Origin: Biscogniauxia marginata | Taxonomy: Eukaryota > Ascomycota > Sordariomycetes > Xylariales > Xylariaceae | Length of the DNA: 64,000 nt | Assembly: GCA_022695795.1 (NCBI GenBank) | Contig: MU404131.1 | Coordinates: 62,001 to 126,000 of the forward strand | Direction of reading: 5' to 3' | In this document: positions 13,003 through 23,287 of the stretch, one piece after another | Layout of the letters: each line of letters starts with the position of its first letter | How positions within the stretch are numbered: position 1 is the stretch's first letter | The notes under the pieces: generated by a model | The model's database searches: none | Seen by the model: the letters and a program-made list of their open reading frames with translations, nothing else | Told to the model about the DNA's origin: nothing | Made by a program: the position numbers and the translations under genes

Positions 13003-13614
13003 GGCAGCTCAACCTCACAGAAGCTGGCCGCCGATGGGAGATGGTGAATTGGGTCCAATTGGTGAAGTAATGCTGAGTAAAAAAAAAAAGTGGTGATGTG
13101 ATGGTGGTTCCTTGTTTTTGTTTTTCGTTAGTCCTCGTTGAAGATGGCAGACAAGGCGGCGTGTGGGAAAATGGGCGAGTCAACAAGACGAGACAAGATA
13201 GCCGCATGGAAACCCAGACCGACGTGACTAGTAGGTGGTGTATTCAAGAACCAAAACGAAGGGCTTTGGAGAGAACAGCCAGACGAACGAGGGAAAGGTG
13301 AATACTCTAGTAGATCGTCAATTGATAGAGCCGAGAGATGCCCGGTCTAGCAGCAGGCTCTGGGTGGAACTGGCCCGATATGGCGAGGTTAGTTTCTGCT
13401 GCACAGTGGACATAGGTTTGACGAGCTGGCCGAGCCCACTAGAACGGAGATATTCCTTCTACAGAACGAGTGTCGTTGTTGTCTGGTATTTCTTTGTGTT
13501 GTCGTAGTGTAGATGGATCGATAGAGGGCCGACCAAGTTACGACTAAACAACCTGAGAGCAGGTTGGGTTAATGTCGGCGACTTGCAGGAGGGTGGATTA
13601 GGTACGAGACACGC

Positions 13615-13661
13615 CTACCTGCTACCTGCTACCTGCTACCTGCTACCTGCTACCTACCTAG
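13615..13661. repeat. CTACCTG heptamer microsatellite
   Basis: Five perfect tandem CTACCTG units (13615-13649), followed by CTACCTACCTAG. It contains the same ACCTA/TAGGT step seen in the dispersed TACCTAGGTA motif. Confidence 0.9.
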
Positions 13662-15539
13662 TAATTCCTAACCATGTACTGCTACTGACAGGTAGTAGGT
13701 ATGTAGTAGTTTACGTAGCACTGAGGTAGGCGTGCCGGAGAAATGCGGCCGTAGGTGGGCATTGAAGTGGGATGGGATTCAAGAGCTGACTGACTGACTG
13801 GGTTGGTTTTTTTCAGATTGACGAATGATGATGACGTCTTCCCTCGTTGCTCGGGTATACAATTACGGGCCCTCTAAGCTCCCGAAATTGATAGGTATAG
13901 GTACTAATGTAGGTAGCAACAGGGATATCCTAGGTAACCCGTTGGGAAGCCCATCAGAAACTTGGATACGAGCTTGGACAGGGGGGAACAGACGAACGGC
14001 GATAGAAGTACTGTACATTAGACATTCAAGAGCATGAGGAATTAATTGGCGGCCTCGTAACACACTATGTATTTTTAAGTATTTGTAATACGTGTTTCGC
14101 ACACTGACAAGCTGTAATCAGTGATAGACAGCCCATCCAGAGGCAAACCAAGGTGAAGGAAGGGCGGGTTACAGCTTGATTTGCAGGGTCTTTCCAAGAT
14201 TATCGCATACTGATCAGTGGCGTACCAGTTAAATGAAATACTGTATTGAACGAAGTCTATAGATTAAACATGACGCAGCAGTCGAGATTAACAAAAGGGA
14301 CAGGAAAAGAAGAAGAAGCTTTGTCCACGAACAACGGGGGAACCTTGTTCTTTCTAGATCATACATTGCCAACGGCTTAGCCGGCTGGGAAAACTCTCAA
14401 GAGGGCACCCGAATATCACAATTAAGTTGTCACTACGATTACCTACAGATTGTGGCAGATGACATTGTGGCAGATGATGCACAACTTGGGACGGTACCTG
14501 TACACCACAATGTCAGATAAAACAATACCTACCTAGATACCTATCTAGGTATAAGGTAGGTAGGTGGAACCACAGAGAGACAATTAAGTAGGTAGGTACA
14601 TATCTAGAGGCACTTTAGTATAGATTAAGATATCGTTTGCGATTTAAAGCTGCCATCAGCTGTAGATCAATTACCCTGAGATACCAATTACATGGGTACC
14701 GTACATCCACTTGCGAACAACCTAAACTTAAACAACAGTTACACACACGACACAGTGTGTGTACACCAAGTGGGTGGAAACGAATGCGACAACCAGGCTG
14801 TTTTCATCAACGGGAAAAGGGAAAAAGAGGCAGCAAAAATAACGAACAGAAAATTGAAGAGGTCGGGTCGGGTTGATCAGATAAAGGTGTGGGGTGAGGG
14901 AATCACCATATAAGTCTGAATTCAGTAGATGATAGGCAATAGTAGGCATCGAGATTGACATGTACACTAAAGCTCGGAAGCTAAAAAAAGAGAGGACGGG
15001 AATGGGAAAGTTGGAAAGTTGGATCGATACGCTAGAAAGCATATGCAATCGATATCGAATTCTGTCTCAGCCCGCCCTTTCATTCATACCTAGTATGTAA
15101 CATTTAAAATACAAGAGTTGGTTGGAAACTTCCCGCGTCACTAACAACGGAATTGTTCATACCTAGGTACCTACACACACACCTTAGTAAAATCAAAGAG
15201 CAGTCTACTGTGTAGACTCAATGTCAATCCCGGGGTTTCCCATCGACTTTTTCTTTACTACTCCCTTCATCTGAGCTGTGGGGATGCTAGTCGTCAGTAA
15301 TGTTGCTTATCTACCTTTTAACCCCACTTGGAGATCCGGTCGCCATAAACATTTTGATATTACCTGGAGAAGGACATAGGACTAGATAAAGCCACAATAT
15401 TGAACGGCTCAAATTGATCATCTACCTACATACTTCATCACGAAAAGGCAACTTACCAAAAACTGGATGCACTTGGGATATGCCAATATTAATAATCTAC
15501 AGACATATTATTCCGTGACTCTCGTGTCTAGACCATATA

Positions 15540-15570
15540 TATGTTATCTTCGGAGATAACTGATAACATA
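15540..15570. repeat. Nested hairpin with two mutually exclusive stems
   Basis: Outer arms TATGTTATC (15540-15548) and GATAACATA (15562-15570) are perfect 9-bp complements. Inside, GTTATCT-TCGG-AGATAAC forms a 7-bp stem closed by a TCGG tetraloop. Both stems use GTTATC, so a transcript could form only one at a time. Confidence 0.75.
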
Positions 15571-15784
15571 GCCGTTGCCGAACGAACCAGGATGAATAGA
15601 CATTCTTCTAGATCCGCTGAACCTAACTTAAACGGAGGGTCGGCAATATAGACTCATATAACGACTTGTCGCCGCCCAAATAAGTAACGTGTCAACTCAA
15701 TATCAGAGGAAAGGAGGCGACTCATTCGCAGCCACCAAGGCTCGCTGGTAGCAATGAAGATCAATGTTACCTACCACACACCCG

Positions 15785-15806
15785 CACGACATCTGGACAT
15801 GTCGTG
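15785..15806. repeat. 8-bp inverted repeat hairpin
   Basis: CACGACAT (15785-15792) and ATGTCGTG (15799-15806) are perfect complements with a 6-base spacer. A G-T pair and a C-G pair can extend the stem outward. Confidence 0.75.
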
Positions 15807-16237
15807 TGTCGAGATATGCATGCAGCTAAAAACTGTCTATCTGCACGTTGGGACCTCATGTTGGACCGTCGTAACCACGTCGATGTGTATGATCGTAGCG
15901 TTCACGTAACAATATGCATATGAGATATTCATACTGTCCAAGCCTTGATCTGGAATATCTATCTCGTATTCTCCCCCACATACATACATGCATACCTACA
16001 TACCTACATACCTACTTGACACGGCAAATCAGACTTCCCTTTCTCTCTCTTTCTCTCTCTCTCTCTCCGCGTAGTAGATGTTCTGCATCTGAGCCTGAAA
16101 ACAGTCGATGACTAAAAAAAAAAAAACCAGCATTCAATCTCTTCGAGGAGAAACGAGGATGCTGATTTTACGTGAACAATACGTAAATCTCTTAACTCTC
16201 TAGCCCAGGTAAGTTCAAGTGATCACCCTACACACTA

Positions 16238-16253
16238 CTGCACTGCAGTGCAG
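16238..16253. repeat. 16-bp perfect palindrome
   Basis: CTGCACTGCAGTGCAG is identical to its reverse complement with no spacer. It resembles a dimeric transcription-factor site, but I know no fungal factor for it. Confidence 0.85.
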
Positions 16254-18232
16254 CACGACATGGTCAATGGCTACCTAGGTAGGGAGGGAGTAATTTGTTT
16301 AGAGCCATTGCCGTCATCGTCATGTTACCATTAAGCTTCGGGGCGAACAACTAAACTATCAAAAACTCTTATCATACGGGATGGGTTATTGGTGAGCAAA
16401 CAATTTTATTTTCTTGCTAAAGAGCTTGCAGTAGTGTCGGATGCAAGACGTGGCACTTGGGATGAGTTTTCGATATAGCAAGGCTTGGCTCTATCTAGCA
16501 CGGTTTGTAGCCCTACTGTATAAGGGGACGAGAGAGAGATGGGCATGGGTTCAAATTGGCCGCCGTCTCCTCGTCCCTTTCGGTTCGGGGGTACACCTTT
16601 CATGTTACGCATATTGGGGTGGCGCGGTTAAGTAGCAGGAGGAAGAGAGATTCGAACCGATAGACTGAACTCCTGAACTCGGCAAGACTACAAATACTAC
16701 GTAGTACCCCCTCTGATGCCTTTCCTGCTGCCGTCCACATATATGATAATCAAGCTCGATCAGTGGCATATAGGAGAAATGTTTTGACGGGAGTTCGTTT
16801 GTTCTTCAACCGACCCGATCACATTCCCCACAGGCACTCGGACCCAATGGAAGATGGTAAAGAGGCTGCTTCCGAGTCGCCTTCGGACCCTTTCTTCCCC
16901 TGAGAATACCGACGAGATCCCAATGGTTCCGTATCACGCAGAGTCGAGATGCTCTGAGATTTGTTAGTATATACCTAACCTGTCTATTATACCATCACCA
17001 CACATCGTTTTCATTGAACGTACTAGAAGAAGCATTTATATATATCTTATCTGTATATACCCCGTTGTCGGGAACAACATACGTTATGTCATGTCCAACT
17101 CAGCCTTGGACCATGCAAAAGACAGGCTCCGGTCTCTTTTTTTTTTTTTTTTTTTTAACTTCCCCCTGAAAGAAGCAAACATGAACGGTCCAGGTTCCCA
17201 GATTTACCTAAGGTATATCTGGCGGTTGAGACGAATACTCGGAGCAAGGCAGGTATTGAAGAAACAAAAACAAGTAAAAGATAGAAGTACCGTAAACGAC
17301 TGTCTATCTATCTACATGTCTTCGTCCAATTTGCTCGTTTCTTATCAATCAAGGGTGAAATGCAAGCATCGTCCTACTCTCACCGCAAGAGGCTATATTG
17401 ATGTAATAGGAGACGAATCAACTGACAAACAGGAGATTTATTTTACGTGCAGGGAGGACTTGCAGCGTTCAGCGTTCGGCGAGGAAACAATCGATAGCGA
17501 GGATGGATGCCATTGGCGGTCAGACCGACGAATTAGTGGATAATCTGCTCTGTGGCCCTTGTAAGGTTGCTGCATGATGTGCCGTGCGTTACTGGCTTCT
17601 GGCCCTATGGGATCTGGCCGTCCAGCGAACAGCAGGCAGAAGGTCGCCTATCCACAGGAATGAGAGCTAACTGATCAGGTCACTTACTAACCTTGACTAG
17701 CCCCGACTAACCCTGACTAGCACTAGGTAACAGCACGATTTGTTCCCGACATACCTATGCGCCTACCTGCCTCCATGGGTACTCTCACCTGAGGTACCTT
17801 GCCTCAGAGGGATCTGACCTTAGACTTTTTTTTTCACATTCACCACATGCACACATTCCCTTCTATCAACCACCCGGCTTACCACTGTCTTCCTCGACTA
17901 TCAGGTGTCTATCTATTCTACTCGCCACCATCCAATCTTTTATTCAGACCTTCATTGTTCGGATGGGAGTAATTTTGAGTCCTTGGTGAGAATTATCCAG
18001 GAGCCAATCCCTTACGACACCGTTAAGAAGAGGTACCCCCTTCACATACGACCAGCAAGCGCCGGGCAACCGAAACGACCCAATCACTCACTTCTCCCTC
18101 TCCACAATCTTTTTCTTCCGACAAGCACTCGACCTACCTCGACCCGATACAGCACCAGAGAAAAGAACAGAAGGGGAAAAAAAGGTCAAGATCATCTCCT
18201 GGTCAGCCAAGCGAAACCAGCAAACAGGGAAT

Positions 18233-19392
18233 ATGTCGTCGCCCTTGAAAAAGCAGCCCGAGGCCGTGGCCGACAAAGTTCTCAAGCGGGTCGAAGTGAG
18301 CAAGGTATGTATGATAGCAACATCTCTTGGACGAGTTGGGAGGACAAAAGGCTAAAGAAAATCACCCTCGACTTGCAGATCGCACGCAGGCTACAGGGCC
18401 GTCTAGCCCTTGCACAGTTCAAAACCAAATATGGCTACGAAGACTTGACTCTCGACACCTTGGAACCGAAGATAGAGGAAGAACTGAGACGAAAACGCAT
18501 CTACGACGGCGACGTCCTCTCCGACTCGTCCTCCAGCACCTCAGAACTCCCATACCCGACTACGAAAACGCTCATGAGCTCGCCGCTCAAGGCCCCCCTT
18601 TTTTCCGACGCAATCGGGTCCAGCAACGGCAGTTCAGGCCACCGTAAGCGCACATACATGGGCTCGTTCGACCCGGAGGCGGCCATGTCGAGCCCGACCA
18701 AGCGATACCGAACCTCCCCTACCGCTCACAAATCCTTCCAGTCCGCACACGTCTCTTGGAGGGCTCCTCGGCAGCTGACAAACTCGTCCCCTATGAAGCC
18801 ACGGAGGCAGCAGCACTTCACCACCTCAACCGGGCCCGACGTCTCCTTTTTCCAGGGGTCCCGCCGGCCCTCGGTGGATCTGACCACCCCGAATTTTGCC
18901 GCACATTCCGACGAGGAAGACGACCTCTTCCCAGCGCACTCCTTCAAGGTCGACCACAACCGATCGTCCCCTCCTCAGACACCGCCCATGAGTAGGAGAG
19001 GGGGTGGCAACCGTCGAAATAAGGACAAGGGCACATCGAACGGTCACAAGTCGGGCGAGGAGGGTGCGGACCTGCTACTCTACCTAGCAGCATCTCCTTC
19101 TCCTGCCGTGCCAACATCGAGGACTCGAATGGAGCCCCCCTCGACGCCGCCACCACGCAGCAAAGATCTTGCGCTGCCGTCATCAATGATGACGACGCCG
19201 GGTGGAGGCAACCTCTTCCCTTCCACGCCAGGTCAACCATTTGACTTTGCCGACTTTGTGAACATCACTCCTAGCCCGGCCCAGAAGCCGTGGAAGACGC
19301 CGTTAGCCCTATCTACGGCCAAGACCCCTACAGCAAAGACGCCTATGAGTGTAGCTAGACGACGATTGACGTTTGACGAGCCGATACCCTAA
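18233..19392 (+). CDS. Whi5/Nrm1-like G1/S transcriptional repressor candidate
   Basis: Exons 18233-18304 and 18379-19392, 361 residues. The second exon opens with RRLQGRLALAQFKTKYG followed by EDLTLDTLEPK, which resembles the Whi5/Nrm1 motif that binds SBF/MBF transcription factors. Family proteins repress G1/S genes until CDK phosphorylates them. Consistent with this, the rest is disordered and rich in Ser/Thr-Pro sites (MSSPLKAP, MSSPTKRYR, TPTAKTPMS), several followed by Lys/Arg. The N-terminus MSSPLKKQPEAVADK continues across a 74-nt intron in phase. Exon 2 remains open upstream to 17905 without splicing, but that extension has no ATG start and looks like leader sequence. The family call rests on one short motif; a different nuclear CDK substrate is possible. 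Confidence 0.65.
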
Positions 19393-20989
19393 AACGATTT
19401 ATGCCTACTTCTAGTCTTAAATTGAACGACCTTTCATGTCATACAACCCCCTTCCCCCCCTATCTCCCCATCATCGCCTTTATTCGTCTTGTTGTTGTGC
19501 ACATGAGAATACAATACCCCCCCCCCCCCCCAACTCGGATTTGCCGGCTTGGTCTCTTCGACTACGGCTTCCTGTTTGGTTTTTTCGGATTTTTCCCTTT
19601 CTTTTTTTTTTTCTCGCCTTTTTACTGAGGTTGACGAGCATGTTGCACAAAGAAGACGGATGGATAGTCTGACCACGCAGCCACGTTTTTATCTAAATGG
19701 TCAGAAGCACAGGATATTACATTGGAGTGAATTGGTCACGGCGTTTCACACTTCTTGTTTCTCTTGCACCAAGTGCATCTTTCATCATCACAGACGGCCG
19801 GCCAGGGGAGCTCAGCGCCTCCGGTCTGTCATATCTGCCCTGTTCTACGCAACAACTGCTGTTGAGGTAGATTGTTTACTGTTTGTTGTTGGTGGGTTGC
19901 AATGATAGGTAGACGGACATGTCACCCATCCCAACCAAGATCAGCTTGGCTACCCAATCGGATGATAATTCTTGATCGTGCTCAGTCCCGATTTAAAAGT
20001 AAACAACTCAGGACCGACGAGAGACTAATCCGAGCTATAATTCTTCTTTTTTCCCCAATCACTTCTCTTTCCGTTCCTGCCACTTTATACATATAATTAC
20101 TTTTCCAATCCTTGGTGAGAAAGAAGAAATAATCAATTATTCGAGGGCCTAAGAAATGAACATCGAGAGATAGGATGTATGAGGTATGAAGGAGGTATGA
20201 AGGATGTTGTATGTATTGATGTACGCAGGTAGGTACGCATTGTATGTATGTAGTAAGATTATAATTAAAAAAAAGTTGTGTGGGGAAAGAAAGACTAAAC
20301 TTTACGCGTCGAGTATCCCTGTAAGAAAGCCAAATTTATGCAACATCGACTATTGCGCGCGCGTAAATATGCAGTATCACGCGTCGGTTTCGCGTTACCT
20401 ATGAGAGCTTGGCTTGGCATATGTTAGACCTTATTGTAAGGTATGCATGCATGCATAGATTATGCATGTTAGCGCGGGGAACGTGTGGGGACGGTTGATA
20501 AGGAAGGCTAGCCAATTAGAGGGTTTCCCGGGATTATGTTATATACATTCATATTGTATTACCAGGTAGGTAGCTGAGGAACCTCATGTTGGATAGGAAA
20601 GATGTTGTTACCTTAGGTACTTGTTGATAGATTGGATGATATGGGATGAGGTCAGGTTAGACTAAGTCTTTGCACAGGCGCTTGAATCAGTAGTTGTTAT
20701 TTCTGTTTTTTTCCCTTTTTACTTCTTTCACGAGATACCTATTACTAGATACCTGAATGCAACTCCCCTATGCAGCCATTGTTGCACGAGTCGGATTTTA
20801 CACTACATAGATGTTTAGCTTAGCGCCTATGTAGATTGTGAGATGGGTTAAGTACCTACCTGGTGGGTAGTGATGATGATAGATACTTGAGGTGCCTACC
20901 TCCCTGGTAATAATGATGATGATGAATAGTGATGTCACTATTTCGTTGCTGAGCGAGATGAAGAAAAGTATGGACTAAAAGCACTTAAC

Positions 20990-21265
20990 CACTGAGGTAA
21001 GAAAAGATACTTAGTGTTAAAGCTCTGACATAAGGTAAACTTATCACATATAATCTAAGATATCCTTATAATTATATATATAAGCAGGTAAAATGAAAGT
21101 TGAGTATATATAACTATTAAAGTTTTAATGTCCTTTTTTTATTAAACTAACTTAAATTAATATAATTAAAAGTAGATATTAATAAGAAAAAAACAAGAGG
21201 TAATAATATTAAATTATATATATAACTTTAACGCCTTGTTATAACTAAGATATTAGATATAAAGA
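20990..21265. repeat. TA-rich relic, probable RIP-decayed element
   Basis: About 275 bases that are strikingly AT-rich and dense in TA dinucleotides, bounded by normal composition. Repeat-induced point mutation in ascomycetes converts CpA to TpA and leaves this look. No terminal inverted repeats or coding remnants can be recognised, so the source element is unknown. Confidence 0.5.
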
Positions 21266-22569
21266 AGATAATCATCACCGTTAACAATGGTTAATGTGTC
21301 TTTCCATGAGAACAATGATAGATGGCATTGACAGGCACAATATAATCCCGAATAAATATATAGAACTTATCCAGCTTCCTTATGTACCCCCTAGCTAGCA
21401 ATGTGAAGAATATGGCACGGTTTACTATCATAAACAGGTAAGTTGAATTGAGTTTTTTGTTCGGTCACCTGAGTTACCTAAGTTTTAAGTAGGTCGGGGT
21501 TTCAAAGACAACACAGCAAGTATTGGTGTGAGACTTAGAGAGAAGGCGTAAAGCGAGGGAGAAGAATCTAGATACATTTATTGTCCGTCTCTTAAAAAGA
21601 AGATCAGCATCATTTCCTATTATACAAAACCCATCCCTTTCCGCCCACCTGCCCCTCTCTCCTCCGTATACATACTTTCCTTCCCTGTGCGCGTTGCCTG
21701 AACTCATAATTTCGCCCCCGAGGAACATATTACCAGCTTGTGCCCGACAGGTTGGCTGGCTGCCCGTAACGTATGTAAATATCACCCTAAAGGGAGAAGG
21801 GAGAAGGGAGAAAAAAAAAGAGAAACACCGCCGAATATGTCGACGAATACGTGAGACAGTATGTAGTTAAGTAAGTAAGGTACCTAGTGAGTCTTTTTTG
21901 TCTTTTTCTTTCCGGTCCCTTTCCCCCTCTTCCCTACCCTATTATTACAAGAAGACACGGTTAACCCAACTCATAATGCACAGGTAATCTCGCACATTAC
22001 GCACAAAAAAAGGGCAGTAGGATTTATAAGTTGAATAGGACTAAATAGGTGAGCAAACAGGCATTCGTCGTTTCTTATAAACTTGCCTTAATGCCTACTA
22101 GTGAAGCTATGCGTATGATAATATAGCCGAGCCTGGAATACATCTATAACTAAACGGAAATCTAACCTAGGTACCTACTTATATGCAACAAACTCATACA
22201 CACAGGGTATTTGTGTTACGCCCAGTATATGGGGTTTAGGGCTCACGTGACTCTTACGGGGTATATTAACCCTCCCGAGTTCCCTTGAGTCCTTTTTCTC
22301 TCCTTCTCTCTTTTCTAGAGCCTTTCGTCTCAAAAAATTGATAAAAAACGGAATTGTTACAACACATAGGGGCTAGGTAGGCTATTAACCATGTATAGCC
22401 CGGCAACTCTGGAGAGAGAAAGCATAGAGGCAGACGTTCACTGACACTTTCCAAAAACATAAAAGTTTAGAATTATCGTAATTCAGTTTTGCAAATTCGA
22501 TACAAAAGTTGCGGTTTCCGCCCACAGGAGGAAGAAGTACGGGGCCGCTCTCGTGTATATGATCCATTA

Positions 22570-22593
22570 TACATACATACATACATACATACA
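22570..22593. repeat. TACA microsatellite
   Basis: Six tandem TACA units in the convergent intergenic region. Confidence 0.85.
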
Positions 22594-23287
22594 ACCCCAA
22601 CCAGCGTGACAAGCTGGCTCGTTTCCTTACTATATATAGTAACGGGAAAGCAGTAGCATGTAGTCGCGGGAAATAGCTAGGTTGAGCTGATATTATATAG
22701 ACGTCCGCCTCCTTAATTTGCCCCTTTTCCGACCAAACTCCTTTCTTCCAAAGTTTCTCTCTCTCTCCCTCTCTCCCCGCGCGGGGGGCTCTTCACCCAA
22801 CCAGGCTCGACTCGATCGATACGAACTAGACAATAAAAACTATCAAACTTCGGAACCAAAAACGAAAGCCTTCCTTCTATGCCTCTCCCCCCCCCTCCTT
22901 CCTTCATGCTATGCCGCGTTCCCCGGCTAAGTAGTGGGAGGTTCTGGCTTTTGTGGTATCATAAGCGAATGTATGTGATGCGATGCGATGCGATGCGACT
23001 CCAAGAAAATGAGGTATCTCGAACAGTTGAGGCAAAAAAAAACAAAACAAAAACAAAAAACATCATTCGTCCGATCCAGCCTCCTTTCTTCTTCTTCCTC
23101 CTCTGACAGGAGATATGCAGCAAGAGAATAAAAAAGAGGTTCCCAGAAACGCCGGGCCCTACCTTTCCTTCTCTCTCTCTCTCTGCCGTATATGCTTATT
23201 TCAACAGAAAAGGAAAATCCGTATCTCATCATTGCTGCTGTCATTTCTTCCTTCTTTCTTGCCGTATCTCTCTCTCTCTCTCTCTCT

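Larger units (their letters stand above)
13003..18232. promoter_or_regulatory. 5.2 kb divergent intergenic region with palindromes, no supported gene
   Basis: Separates two divergent genes. Contents: five CTACCTG units (13615-13649); a cluster of TAGGTA/TACCTA steps (about 14529-14597); a 15-bp tandem duplication ATTGTGGCAGATGAY near 14449-14478; exact TACCTAGGTA copies at 15160 and 16272; perfect palindromes or hairpins at 15540-15570, 15785-15806 and 16238-16253; CT repeats near 16040-16070; and a poly-T run near 17138-17157. The last 300 bases are probably the leader of the Whi5-like gene. No reading frame here looks genuine. Confidence 0.5.
19393..23287. other. 3.9 kb convergent intergenic region with AT-rich island
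   Basis: No supported gene. It holds a poly-C run (about 19517-19531), several GGTA/TACC steps, an AT-rich TA-dense island (about 20990-21265), a TACA microsatellite (22570-22593) and GATGC repeats (about 22977-22996). CT-rich stretches precede the 3' end of the mucin-like gene. Confidence 0.5.

Noticed and set aside
16630..16700. GATTCGAACC, a tRNA box B-like string (minus strand)
   Set aside because: The flanks do not pair into a T-stem, and no box A or acceptor stem is found at the right distance.
17091..17543. 150-codon plus-strand frame with poly-Phe
   Set aside because: It depends on a poly-T run and has no protein-like pattern.
17905..18378. Unspliced upstream extension of the Whi5-like exon 2
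   Set aside because: It has no ATG start, and the spliced model gives a sensible MSSPLKK N-terminus with good splice signals.
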